A DNA stretch of 44,756 bases from Mesobacterium_A hydrothermale (GTDB lineage: Bacteria > Pseudomonadota > Alphaproteobacteria > Rhodobacterales > Rhodobacteraceae): the NCBI RefSeq assembly GCF_035818635.1, contig NZ_JAYLLH010000031.1, positions 1 to 44,756 of the forward strand, in the 5' to 3' direction. Under the pieces are notes generated by a model, which had not been told where the DNA came from, made no database searches, and saw only the letters and a program-made list of their open reading frames with translations. Positions 22,316 through 30,421 of this stretch are shown here, piece after piece; positions within the stretch are counted from its first letter, which is position 1, and every line of letters starts with the position of its first letter. A program made the translations under genes and the position numbers.

Positions 22316-24241
22316 TCAGGCCCGCTTGCCCAGGCTTTCGACGCCCAGCACCGACAGCACCTTTGCCTCGATATCGGCGGCGTTCATCCCGGCCACGGCG
22401 TACATGTCGGCAGGGTTGGCCTGGTCGATGAACGTATCGGGCAGAACCATGCTGCGGAATTTCAGCCCGGTGTCGAACACGCCTTCATCCGCCAGAAGCT
22501 GTGCGACATGGCTGCCAAAGCCGCCCACCGCACCCTCTTCGATACATATCAGCGCCTCGTGCTCCGCGGCCAGCCGCAGGATCAGATCGCGGTCCAGCGG
22601 CTTGGCAAACCGCGCGTCGGCCACCGTCGGGGTGATGCCCTTGGAACCCAGCGTTTCGCAGGCTTTCAGCACCTCGCCCAGCCGCGTGCCGAACGACAGG
22701 ATCGCCACCCGGGAGCCGTCGCGGATCATCCGGCCCTTGCCGATTTCCAGCACCTCGCCGCGTTCGGGCAGGTCCACGCCTTCGCCTTCGCCGCGCGGAT
22801 ATCGGAAGGCGATGGGCCCGTCGTTATGCGCCGCGGCGGTGGCGACCATGTGTTTCAACTCGGCCTCGTCGGCGGCGGCCATGACCACCATGCCCGGCAG
22901 GTTCGCCATATACGCGATGTCGAAAGACCCGGCGTGGGTCGCGCCGTCGGCCCCCACAAGGCCTGCGCGGTCGATGGCAAAGCGCACCGGCAGGCGCTGG
23001 ATCGCCACATCGTGCACGACCTGATCATAGCCGCGTTGCAGGAAGGTGGAATACATCGCGCAGAACGGTTTCATCCCGCCCGCGGCCAGACCGGCAGCAA
23101 AGGTCACGCCGTGCTGTTCGGCAATGCCTACGTCGAAACAGCGGCTGGGATAGCGTTCGGCAAACAGGCTCAGGCCGGTGCCGTCGGGCATCGCGGCGGT
23201 CACGGCACAGATCTGGCTGTCCTCGGCGGCGGCCTGCAACAGCGCGTCGCCAAAGACGCTGGTATAGCTGGGCGCGTTCGACGGCGCCTTTTTCTGCTTG
23301 CCGGTCACCACATCGAATTTCGCCGTGGCGTGGCCCTTGTCGTCGGCGGTCTCGGCCGGGGCATAGCCCTTGCCCTTGCGGGTCAGCACATGGATCAGGA
23401 TCGGCCCGGTTGCACGCTGCCGCACGGTGCGCAGCACCGGCAAAAGCTGGTCCATGTCATGCCCGTCGATCGGACCAAGATAGCTGAAGCCCAGTTCCTC
23501 GAACAACGTGCCGCCAACGGCCATACCCTTGAGCATTTCCTTGGCACGCTTGGCGCCTTCGCGGAACGGTTCGGGCAGCAGGCTGACCGCGCCTTTGGCG
23601 GCGGCCTTCAGGTCCTGGAACGGTGCCTCGGCATAAAGCCGGCTCAGGTAGGTCGACAGCGCGCCAACGGGCGGGGCGATGCTCATCTCGTTGTCGTTCA
23701 GGATAACGATCAGGCGTTTTTTCAAATGGCCGGCGTTGTTCATCGCCTCGAATGCCATGCCCGCGCTCATGCTGCCGTCACCGATCACGGCAATCGCGTC
23801 GCCATGGCCGGTGTCGCAACTGCCGCCCAGGTCGCGCGCCACGGCAAAGCCAAGGGCGGCGGAAATCGAGGTGCTGGAATGCGCCGCGCCGAACGGGTCA
23901 AACGGGCTTTCGCTGCGTTTGGTAAAGCCTGACAGCCCGCCCTTTTGGCGCAGGGTGCGGATGCGGTCCCGCCGCCCGGTCAGGATCTTGTGCGGATAGC
24001 TTTGGTGGCTGACATCCCAGATGATCTTGTCGCGCGGGGCGTCGAACACCGCGTGCAGCGCCACCGTCAGTTCCACCACGCCAAGGCCCGCGCCAAGGTG
24101 ACCGCCGGTTTCCGACACCGCGCTGATCGTTTCAGCCCGCAGTTCCTGAGCGACCTGCACCAGTTCGGCATCTGAAAACTGTTTCAGATCGGCGGGCAGG
24201 TGAACGCGGTCCAGAAGCGGGGTCGCGGGTCTTGCAGACAT
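22316..24241 (-). CDS. dxs: 1-deoxy-D-xylulose-5-phosphate synthase
   Basis: Dxs joins pyruvate and glyceraldehyde 3-phosphate using thiamine diphosphate, the first step of the MEP isoprenoid pathway. It has 641 residues, as expected. SETGGHLGAGLGVVELTVAL with the catalytic His, the TPP motif VIGDGSMSAGMAFEAMNNAG, and the pyrimidine-domain DRAGLVGADGATHAG are present. The start is ATG 24241 (MSARPATP), 17 bases after the ispA stop; the much longer open frame runs through ispA and is rejected. It is the last gene of an HDAC-xseB-ispA-dxs operon. Its product also feeds thiamine and pyridoxal synthesis. Confidence 0.96.
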   Translation of the reverse strand: MSARPATPLLDRVHLPADLKQFSDAELVQVAQELRAETISAVSETGGHLGAGLGVVELTVALHAVFDAPRDKIIWDVSHQSYPHKILTGRRDRIRTLRQKGGLSGFTKRSESPFDPFGAAHSSTSISAALGFAVARDLGGSCDTGHGDAIAVIGDGSMSAGMAFEAMNNAGHLKKRLIVILNDNEMSIAPPVGALSTYLSRLYAEAPFQDLKAAAKGAVSLLPEPFREGAKRAKEMLKGMAVGGTLFEELGFSYLGPIDGHDMDQLLPVLRTVRQRATGPILIHVLTRKGKGYAPAETADDKGHATAKFDVVTGKQKKAPSNAPSYTSVFGDALLQAAAEDSQICAVTAAMPDGTGLSLFAERYPSRCFDVGIAEQHGVTFAAGLAAGGMKPFCAMYSTFLQRGYDQVVHDVAIQRLPVRFAIDRAGLVGADGATHAGSFDIAYMANLPGMVVMAAADEAELKHMVATAAAHNDGPIAFRYPRGEGEGVDLPERGEVLEIGKGRMIRDGSRVAILSFGTRLGEVLKACETLGSKGITPTVADARFAKPLDRDLILRLAAEHEALICIEEGAVGGFGSHVAQLLADEGVFDTGLKFRSMVLPDTFIDQANPADMYAVAGMNAADIEAKVLSVLGVESLGKRA

Positions 24242-24258
24242 GGGGCGTCCTTTACGGC

Positions 24259-25128
24259 CTAGTTGCGGCGCGAGATAACGAAACGGGCGGCGTCCTTCAA
24301 GGTTTCCGCCTTCTCTCCGTATATATCTAGGGCTGTGCAGGCCTCGTGCACGAGTTGCGCAGCGCGGCGTTTTGCCCCCTCCAGCCCCAACAGGCTGACA
24401 AAGGTGGCCTTGCCACGGCCCGCGTCCTTGCCCACGGCCTTGCCGACGGTTTCGGCGTCGCCTTCGACATCCAGCACGTCGTCCCAGATCTGAAAGGCCA
24501 GGCCAAGCGCATCGCCAAAGCGGCGCAGGGGCGCGGTATCGGCCCCGGCCAACCGTGCCCCGGCCATCGCCGACCAGGTGATCAGCGCACCGGTCTTGCC
24601 AGCCTGAAGGTCGGTGATCTGGTCCAGTGTCAGGGGCGTGGTCGCGGTTTCGGCGGCGATGTCCAGCGCCTGCCCCAGAACCATGCCGCGCGCGCCCGCC
24701 GCCTGTGCCAAGGACAGCGTCAGATCCGCCCGGACCCCGGCATCGGGGTGGCAGCGCGGATCGGCCACCAGTTCGAACCCCAGCGATTGCAACGCGTCGC
24801 CGACAAGGATCGCGGTCGCCTCGTCCCATTTGCGGTGCACGGTGGGCAGGCCCCGGCGCAGGTCGTCATCATCCATTGCAGGCAGGTCATCGTGCACAAG
24901 GCTGTAGGCGTGGATCGCCTCGATCGCCGTGGCAGGCCAGATCGCGCGATCCGGCGAAACGCCATGCAGCGCCGCGCCTTCCAGCACCAGGAACCCGCGC
25001 AGCGCCTTGCCGCCCCGCGTGGCATAGCCCATCGCCTGGGTCAGCGGCAGCGGGCGCAAATTGCCCAGAACAGTCTCAAACTGGGATTGGATCCGCGTCG
25101 CGGCATCCTGAAGCGCAAAGGGAAACAC
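24259..25128 (-). CDS. ispA: Geranyl/farnesyl diphosphate synthase
   Basis: This is a trans-prenyltransferase of 289 residues that condenses isopentenyl with dimethylallyl and geranyl diphosphate. The first Asp-rich motif is DDLPAMDDDDLRRG near residue 85, and the second is QIWDDVLDVEGD near 225. GGKALRGFLVLEGA and LVHDDLPAMD fix the family. The start is GTG at 25128, six bases after the xseB stop codon; an AAGG lies close upstream. Context with dxs indicates supply of C15 precursors for quinones, undecaprenol and carotenoids. Product length is assumed from the family. Confidence 0.94.
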   Translation of the reverse strand: MFPFALQDAATRIQSQFETVLGNLRPLPLTQAMGYATRGGKALRGFLVLEGAALHGVSPDRAIWPATAIEAIHAYSLVHDDLPAMDDDDLRRGLPTVHRKWDEATAILVGDALQSLGFELVADPRCHPDAGVRADLTLSLAQAAGARGMVLGQALDIAAETATTPLTLDQITDLQAGKTGALITWSAMAGARLAGADTAPLRRFGDALGLAFQIWDDVLDVEGDAETVGKAVGKDAGRGKATFVSLLGLEGAKRRAAQLVHEACTALDIYGEKAETLKDAARFVISRRN

Positions 25129-25134
25129 CTTGGC

Positions 25135-25377
25135 TCACAGCCCTTCGACCGGCTTTGTCCCGGTCGGGTTGCCGTCGCCGTCCAGCGTGATCGCGGCGAC
25201 CTTTTCCTCGGCTTCCTTCAGCTTCTGTTCGCAGCGCTTTTTCAGCGTCGCGCCGCGTTCGTACAGCGTGATCGAGTCCTCAAGCGGGACGTCGCCGCGC
25301 TCCAACTGCCCCACAACCTTTTCCAGTTCGGCCATGGCCTGTTCAAAGCTCATTTCCTCGACGGGGGTATCGGTCAT
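25135..25377 (-). CDS. xseB: Exodeoxyribonuclease VII small subunit
   Basis: XseB is the small regulatory subunit of exonuclease VII, which degrades single-stranded DNA. The 80-residue protein has the standard FEQAMAELEKVVGQLERGDV and EDSITLYERGATLKKRCEQKL blocks, then a short polar tail. Linkage of xseB to ispA and dxs is widespread in proteobacteria. The ATG at 25377 overlaps the HDAC-like stop by four bases. The large subunit xseA is not in the window. Confidence 0.95.
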   Translation of the reverse strand: MTDTPVEEMSFEQAMAELEKVVGQLERGDVPLEDSITLYERGATLKKRCEQKLKEAEEKVAAITLDGDGNPTGTKPVEGL

Positions 25378-26300
25378 TTCGCGGCCTCCAACAGTTCCTC
25401 GACATGCGCCTTCGCGCTGTTCGCGAGCGCCGTCAGATCATACCCGCCTTCCAAAGTCGAGACCACGCGGCCGCCGCAGATCTCTGCCGCGATCTGGCAC
25501 AGTTCGCGCGTGACCCAGCGGAAATCGTCCACCGTCCAGTTCAGCTGTGCCAGCGGATCGTCCTGGTGCGCGTCGAACCCGGCAGAGATGATCAGCAGTT
25601 CGGGCTGGAACGCCCGCAGCCGCGGGAAGACCTGCGCGGTATAGGCCGCGCGCATCTCTGCCCCGGTCGACTGTGGCGGCAGGGGGATGTTCAGCACGTT
25701 GTCATGCGCGCCGCGTTCGCTGGCCTCGCCCGTGCCGGGCCACAGCGGCATCTGCTGGCTGGTGATCGTCAGCGCGCGCGATTCGTTCCACAACAGGTCC
25801 TGCGTGCCGTTGCCATGGTGGACATCGAAATCCACCACCGCCACGCGCGCCAACCCATGCCGCTCCAGCGCATGTTTCGCCGCCAGCGCGGCGTTGCCGA
25901 ACAGGCAGAACCCCATCGGCGTTGCGGTTTCGGCGTGGTGACCCGGCGGGCGGATCGCGCAGAACGCATTGCCAACGTCGCCCCCCAGCACCATGTCTGT
26001 GGCTTTCAGCACCGCTCCCGCCGCGCGATAGGCCGCGTTTATCGAGCCCGGCGACATGTAGGTGTCACTGTCCAGCTGGACATTTCCGGTGTCGGGCAGG
26101 GCCTTGCGCAGCCCGTCAAGATAGGCTTGCGGGTGGATCAGCGTCAGGTCGCTGTCCTCGGCCATCGGCGCGGTCACGCGCAGCAGGTCCAGCGGTTCAA
26201 GCGCGTGCAGAACGTGTTCAAGGCGGGCCACCCGTTCGGGGTGACCGGCAGGCGTGACATGGGTCAGGCAATCGGCGTGGGTGATCAGAGCGGTTATCAT
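25374..26300 (-). CDS. Histone deacetylase-family (acetoin utilization-like) amidohydrolase
   Basis: This is a 308-residue zinc amidohydrolase of the HDAC/AcuC/APAH superfamily. The signature PPGHHAETATPMGFCLFGNAA has the paired His, VVDFDVHHGNGTQDLLW the Asp-His zinc ligands, and IISAGFDAHQDDPLAQL the third ligand. Bacterial relatives remove acetyl groups from polyamines, lysines or other amines. The actual substrate is unknown. It leads the xseB-ispA-dxs operon and overlaps xseB by four bases, a common arrangement in alphaproteobacteria whose functional meaning is unclear. Confidence 0.9.
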   Translation of the reverse strand: MITALITHADCLTHVTPAGHPERVARLEHVLHALEPLDLLRVTAPMAEDSDLTLIHPQAYLDGLRKALPDTGNVQLDSDTYMSPGSINAAYRAAGAVLKATDMVLGGDVGNAFCAIRPPGHHAETATPMGFCLFGNAALAAKHALERHGLARVAVVDFDVHHGNGTQDLLWNESRALTITSQQMPLWPGTGEASERGAHDNVLNIPLPPQSTGAEMRAAYTAQVFPRLRAFQPELLIISAGFDAHQDDPLAQLNWTVDDFRWVTRELCQIAAEICGGRVVSTLEGGYDLTALANSAKAHVEELLEAAK

Positions 26301-26348
26301 GGCCAGACCCTAGTCAGCCTGAAACGTCGGCACAAGCATCAGCAGATG

Positions 26349-27050
26349 TCAGTCGGGCGCCAGCATGTAGCCTGCGCCGCGCACCGTTTGCAGATAGCGC
26401 GGCTGTTTCGGGTCGGATTCCAGCTTGCGCCGCAACCGGGTGATCTGCACGTCGACCGCGCGCTCCTGGCTCTGCCCCCGGTCGCGGCCCAGGTCCTCGA
26501 CCAGTTTGGACCGGCTGATCGCCTCTCCGGGCTGGGCAGCGAAAATGCGCATCAGCTGCGATTCTGTCGCGGTCAGCCGCACCAGTTCGTCCCCGCGCCA
26601 AAGCTCGCCCCGGTCGATGTCATAACGGATCTGCCCCAGCGCCAGAAGCTTTGGCGTGGTCGAGGTTTCGACCGGGTCGGGCATCCGCCGCAGAATCGCG
26701 TTGATCCGCAGCAGCAATTCCTTGGGTTCGAACGGTTTCGCAAGATAGTCGTCGGCGCCGGCTTCGAACCCGGCAATCCGGTCCTCTGTTTCCGATTTCG
26801 CGGTCAGCAGCAGGATCGGCGTGTCAGATGTTTCGCGGATCGCGCGGGTCAGGCTGACGCCGTCCTCGCCCGGCATCATCACATCCAGCACCAGCATGTC
26901 GAAATCCAGCCCGACCAGCAGGCGGCGGGCATGGGCCGCGTCGCGCGCGGCGCTGACAAGGAAGCCGTTGCGGATCAGGAATTTCTGCAACAGCCCGCGA
27001 ATGCGCTCGTCATCGTCGACGATCAGAAGATGGGCATCGGTGTCACTCAT
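26349..27050 (-). CDS. petR: OmpR-family response regulator, PetR-like
   Basis: This is a 233-residue two-domain regulator. The receiver (about 6-120) keeps all key residues: acidic VDDD near 11-14, phospho-acceptor D56 in LVLDVMMP, T83 and K105 in AKPF. The DNA-binding winged helix (about 135-230) has the typical GEAISRSKLVEDLG and TRLRRKLESDPKQPRYLQTVRGAGY. It overlaps the MarR-type gene by eight bases. This pairing resembles petP-petR of Rhodobacter capsulatus, where both are needed for cytochrome bc1 expression. No histidine kinase gene is nearby, as also reported for that pair. The gene name is by context. Confidence 0.82.
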   Translation of the reverse strand: MSDTDAHLLIVDDDERIRGLLQKFLIRNGFLVSAARDAAHARRLLVGLDFDMLVLDVMMPGEDGVSLTRAIRETSDTPILLLTAKSETEDRIAGFEAGADDYLAKPFEPKELLLRINAILRRMPDPVETSTTPKLLALGQIRYDIDRGELWRGDELVRLTATESQLMRIFAAQPGEAISRSKLVEDLGRDRGQSQERAVDVQITRLRRKLESDPKQPRYLQTVRGAGYMLAPD

Positions 27051-27558
27051 TACGGCCCTCCCGCATCGCGTGATACTGGGCGCGCAATTCGCTGTCCATC
27101 ATCGCTTCCAATACCTTCTTGAACCCGGCCACTGCTTCGGGTCCCGCGTTGCGATAGGCGGCGCGCATCCGCGACCGCTGGGCATCGGACAATTGCCGTT
27201 CCAGCGCCGCGCCTTCGCCGGTCAGGTACAGATGGCGTTCGCGCCGGTCGGCGCGGCCGACGCGACTTTCGACAAGCCCGTCTTCGATCAGCGTGCGCAG
27301 CACCCGGTTCAGCGATTGCTTGGTCACCCCCAGCGTACGCAGCAGGTTGTTGACGGTGGTGCCGGGGGCCGCATTGATGAAATGCAGCGCGCGGTGATGG
27401 GCGCGGCCATAGCTGAGCCCGGCAAGGATACGATCAGGATCGGCGGTAAAGCCGCGATAGGCAAAAAACATCGCTTCGATGCCCTGCCGCAACTGTTCAT
27501 CGGTCAGGAACAGCAGCGTCTCGTTCCCGGCGGGATGCGGCGCGCGGGTGTCGGTCAT
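27043..27558 (-). CDS. petP: MarR-family regulator, PetP-like
   Basis: This is a 171-residue winged-helix regulator. The DNA-binding region is NAAPGTTVNNLLRTLGVTKQ SLNRVLRTLIEDG followed by the wing VESRVGRADRRERHLYLT. The C-terminal helices form the expected dimer region. It is translationally coupled to the response-regulator gene. A good AAGGAG precedes ATG. A palindrome lies 93 bases upstream, between it and ilvE. Effector is unknown; in R. capsulatus the homologous PetP acts with PetR. Assignment as PetP rests on coupling plus size. Confidence 0.82.
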   Translation of the reverse strand: MTDTRAPHPAGNETLLFLTDEQLRQGIEAMFFAYRGFTADPDRILAGLSYGRAHHRALHFINAAPGTTVNNLLRTLGVTKQSLNRVLRTLIEDGLVESRVGRADRRERHLYLTGEGAALERQLSDAQRSRMRAAYRNAGPEAVAGFKKVLEAMMDSELRAQYHAMREGRNE

Positions 27559-27583
27559 GGTCTGCTCCTTCTTGCCCTGCCTG

Positions 27584-27612
27584 ATTTTAAGTCAGTCTTG
27601 TTGACATTCCAA
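27584..27612 (-). promoter_or_regulatory. Likely promoter of the petP-petR-like operon
   Basis: On the minus strand TTGGAA (27607-27612) and TAAAAT (27584-27589) are separated by exactly 17 bases. The -10 matches consensus at five of six positions and lies about 26 bases before the start codon at 27558. Confidence 0.55.
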
Positions 27613-27641
27613 GTCTGAACTGGTAGCGAATCGCAGTTTTC

Positions 27642-27685
27642 GCGCAACTATATGTTCGCATCGGACATAAATTGCGCAACATATG
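27642..27685. promoter_or_regulatory. Palindrome and direct repeats in the petP/ilvE intergenic region
   Basis: TATGTTCG-CAT-CGGACATA (27651-27669) is a near-perfect inverted repeat of a type used by MarR dimers. It is flanked by two direct copies of GCGCAAC followed by (T)ATATG, at 27642-27654 and 27674-27685, spaced 32 bases, three helical turns. The site sits just upstream of ilvE and of the MarR-type promoter, so it may control one or both. Binding is inferred. Confidence 0.5.
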
Positions 27686-27709
27686 AAAAGCACCCGAAGG
27701 AGGATGGGC

Positions 27710-28579
27710 ATGGCCGGAGCATATGATGATCGCGATGGAAAAATCTGGCTGGATGGCCAGATGGTCGACTGGCGTTCGGCCAAGGTCCATGTCCTGACCC
27801 ACGCTCTGCACTATGCCAGTTCCGTTTTCGAAGGGGAGCGCGCCTATAACGGCAAGATCTTCCTGTCGCGGCAGCATTCGGAGCGGCTGCATTTCTCGGC
27901 CGGCGAACTGGATTTCAAGATCCCCTTCAGCGTCGATGAAATCGAGGCCGCAAAGCAGGAGGTGTTGAAGGTCAACGGTTTCACCGATGCCTATGTCCGT
28001 GCGGTTGCGTGGCGCGGCGCCGGCGAAGACATGGGTGTCGCCTCGGCCCGGAACCCGGTGCGCCTTGCGATCGCGGCATGGGAATGGGGCAACTACTATG
28101 GCGATGCCAAGTACCAGGGCGCCAAGCTGGACATTTCCAAGTGGAAGCGCCCCAGCCCGGAAACCATCCCCGTGCACGCCAAGGCGGCGGGTCTTTACAT
28201 GATCTGCACGATCTCGAAACACGCTGCAGAGGCCAAGGGCTGTTCCGACGCGCTGTTCATGGATTACCGCGGCTACGTGGCCGAGGCGACGGGCGCCAAC
28301 ATCTTCTTCGTCAAGGATGGCGAGGTGCACACGCCCAAGCCCGACTGCTTCCTGAACGGCCTGACCCGTCAGACCGTGATCCAGATGCTCAAGGAAAAGG
28401 GCATCGCCGTGCATGAACGCCACATCATGCCGGAAGAGATGGAAGGCTTTGAACAGTGCTGGCTGACCGGCACCGCGGCAGAGGTCACCCCGGTTGGCCA
28501 GATCGGCGACTATCGTTTCGAGGTTGGCGCGCTGACCCGTGACATCGCCGAAAGCTATGAGGCGCTGGTGCGCAGCTAA
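27710..28579 (+). CDS. ilvE: Branched-chain amino acid aminotransferase
   Basis: IlvE moves an amino group between glutamate and the keto acids of leucine, isoleucine and valine. It has 289 residues and fold-type IV PLP motifs: HYASSVFEGERAY near 40, PLP lysine in IPVHAKAAGLYM near 160, YVAEATGANIFFVKDGEVHTP and LTGTAAEVTPVG. ATG 27710 is preferred since AAGGAGG lies six bases upstream; two earlier in-frame ATGs at 27683 and 27704 are on or before this site. A strong terminator follows the stop. It stands alone on its strand, opposite the PetP-like gene. Confidence 0.94.
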   Translation: MAGAYDDRDGKIWLDGQMVDWRSAKVHVLTHALHYASSVFEGERAYNGKIFLSRQHSERLHFSAGELDFKIPFSVDEIEAAKQEVLKVNGFTDAYVRAVAWRGAGEDMGVASARNPVRLAIAAWEWGNYYGDAKYQGAKLDISKWKRPSPETIPVHAKAAGLYMICTISKHAAEAKGCSDALFMDYRGYVAEATGANIFFVKDGEVHTPKPDCFLNGLTRQTVIQMLKEKGIAVHERHIMPEEMEGFEQCWLTGTAAEVTPVGQIGDYRFEVGALTRDIAESYEALVRS

Positions 28580-28648
28580 GCTGGCACAGCGGGCGAACCG
28601 CGGCTTTTGTTTGCTGCGAGCGACGCCCGCCCTGCGGATCGAACCAGA

Positions 28649-28675
28649 CCCCGGGCCGTGTGCCCGGGGTTTTTT
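28649..28675 (+). terminator. Rho-independent terminator of ilvE
   Basis: CCCCGGGC, loop CGTGT, GCCCGGGG (28649-28669) is followed by six T. The eight-base GC stem and T-run are a textbook intrinsic terminator, about 70 bases after the ilvE stop and one base before the end of the convergent PAS gene. Confidence 0.93.
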
Positions 28676-28676
28676 G

Positions 28677-29933
28677 TCAGGCCTGCGATGTGGCCCGCAG
28701 CATCGCGGTGTTGGACTGGATCAACCCGTTCATTTCCGAAATCCGTGCAAGGTGGGTTTCGATCGCCTGCTGGCAGTAATCCAGCTGGTGCACGATCCCG
28801 GCCAGCGCTTCGCCGGAATCTTCCAGCGCGGCGCTTTCGATCTTGCACATCATCCGGGTCGAACTGAGCCCGGTGACATAGCGGTTCATGTCCAGCACAC
28901 TGCGGGCAAGGTTGCCAGCCTCAAGCTCCACCACTTTCAGGGCCTCTGCCGCGCGCTTGCGATAGTCCAGCGCTTGCTGGCGCAGACGCGCGCTTTCGCC
29001 CGGCACGTCGATTTCATCGTTGGTCAGGCTTGATGTCTGCCGCCCGAAGCGCTGTGCCATTTGCACCTGCAACGCCGCCGCACAGGCCAGGAACTGCCCG
29101 GTAAAGATCGAATCGCGGATACGGGCAAAGGGGCTGTCCTTGCCGTGGCTGAAGGCATGCACCCACGCGGTCATTTCATCCAGCATCGCGCCATAGTTGA
29201 TCGAAATCGCGCTGATCGGGCCGCCTGCGTTTTCCAGCCGCGACGCGAGGATCCGCATGTTCATCGGCACCGTGCGGATCGTCCGAAAGGCATGCAGCAT
29301 TTCCGAGGTTTCAACCTGCACCTGCATGATCGCGTCCGACATGGTCAGGAACCGGTGTTGCCAGCTTTCGGGGGACCGTTCCGTCCGGCTGAGCTGTTCG
29401 CGCATTTCCGTCATCAGTGCGACCGACGAGAAATTGGCATAGTTGGTATACCCCATCTCGGCGATCCGCTGTTGCAGACGGCCGGCACTTTGTTCGGGTG
29501 TCAGGCCGTCCTGTTCGTCGGCCAGCAGGTCTTCGTACAGGGCGATGACCTTGCCGTGCAGCGGGCTGGTGGGTTTCAGCCGGACCGAAACATAGCCGTC
29601 ATTGCTGGGCGCGGCGACGGCAAACACCCAGTAGAACCGCCCGTCGGCGGACCGGTTCTTGACATAGGCGCCGATGGGTTGACCCGATTTCAGCACCTGC
29701 CAGAACAGCCAGAACACGCCCTTGGGCATGTCCGGGTGGCGCACGATCTTGTGCGGGGCCCCACGCATCTGGGCCCATTCATAGCCCGATACCCGGCGGA
29801 ATACGCCGTTGCAGGCCTGGATCACCCCGCGTTCATCGGTGCGGGAAAAGAACATTTCGGCAATGTCAAACGGCACCTCGCCCGGCAGCAGGCTGAGGTG
29901 ATCGAACGAACGCTTGCGGTCAAGAATGGTCAT
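28677..29933 (-). CDS. Aer-like PAS-domain protein without MCP signalling domain
   Basis: This is a 418-residue soluble protein. Residues about 20-125 form a PAS domain of the Aer type: RTDERGVIQACNGVF, SGYEWAQMRGAPHKIVRHPDMP, VKNRSADGRFYWV. In Aer this domain binds FAD and reports redox state. The rest (about 140-418) is alpha-helical with heptad-like Leu/Met spacing, but has no transmembrane segment, HAMP or the conserved MCP hairpin that contacts CheA. It may signal through another partner or act as a redox-sensing scaffold. ATG 29933 starts the recognisable domain; a 71-codon upstream extension overlaps acpS and is rejected. Confidence 0.78.
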   Translation of the reverse strand: MTILDRKRSFDHLSLLPGEVPFDIAEMFFSRTDERGVIQACNGVFRRVSGYEWAQMRGAPHKIVRHPDMPKGVFWLFWQVLKSGQPIGAYVKNRSADGRFYWVFAVAAPSNDGYVSVRLKPTSPLHGKVIALYEDLLADEQDGLTPEQSAGRLQQRIAEMGYTNYANFSSVALMTEMREQLSRTERSPESWQHRFLTMSDAIMQVQVETSEMLHAFRTIRTVPMNMRILASRLENAGGPISAISINYGAMLDEMTAWVHAFSHGKDSPFARIRDSIFTGQFLACAAALQVQMAQRFGRQTSSLTNDEIDVPGESARLRQQALDYRKRAAEALKVVELEAGNLARSVLDMNRYVTGLSSTRMMCKIESAALEDSGEALAGIVHQLDYCQQAIETHLARISEMNGLIQSNTAMLRATSQA

Positions 29934-30013
29934 GCGGCCGGGCCCCTGGCAGATCGGAATGCCCGGAGCATCGGGCCAAGCCGTTGCCAAAAGATGAAAA
30001 TCGTACAGACGGT

Positions 30014-30421
30014 TCAGTCGATTTGTACGGGGCGCGCTTCGATCACGACAAAGGCCTGCGCCCAGGGGTGGTCGTCGGTCAGCGTGACGTGGATGATCGC
30101 CTCGTGTCCCGGCGGTGTCATCTGGTCCAGCCGTTCCCGGGCCCAACCCGTCACCGCCATCACCGGCTGACCGGTGGGCAGGTTGGAAACCGCCATGTCA
30201 CGCCAGGAAATGCCCATGCGCAACCCCGTGCCAAGCGCCTTGGAACAGGCCTCTTTCGCGGCCCAGCGTTTGGCATAGGTGCCGGCCACGTCCTTGCGGC
30301 GTTCGGCCTTGCGCTGCTCGACCTCGGTGAAGACGCGATTGCGGAACCGGTCGCCGAACCTGTCCAGCGTCGCGGCGATCCGGTCTATGTTCGCAAGGTC
30401 GGTGCCGATGCCAAGGATCAT
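30014..30421 (-). CDS. acpS: Holo-[acyl-carrier-protein] synthase
   Basis: AcpS moves the phosphopantetheine arm of CoA to apo-ACP, essential for fatty acid synthesis. The 135 residues show the family signature MILGIGTDLANIDRI with the Mg-binding Asp, FTEVEQ, and RWAAKEACSKALGTG with the second ligand Glu. The ATG overlaps the Dabb gene stop by four bases. In many relatives lepB, rnc and era follow acpS; here the next gene on this strand is the PAS protein, so the conserved run ends. Confidence 0.95.
   Translation of the reverse strand: MILGIGTDLANIDRIAATLDRFGDRFRNRVFTEVEQRKAERRKDVAGTYAKRWAAKEACSKALGTGLRMGISWRDMAVSNLPTGQPVMAVTGWARERLDQMTPPGHEAIIHVTLTDDHPWAQAFVVIEARPVQID

Noticed and set aside
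22316..24829. Single 837-codon frame including dxs
   Set aside because: The first 196 codons run antisense-like through ispA with no ribosome binding site; the family start is at 24241.
29980..30000. AAAGATGAAAA upstream of the PAS gene as a further repeat copy
   Set aside because: The GAGTATTT part and hairpins are missing and the orientation is antisense to acpS, so the match is probably by chance.
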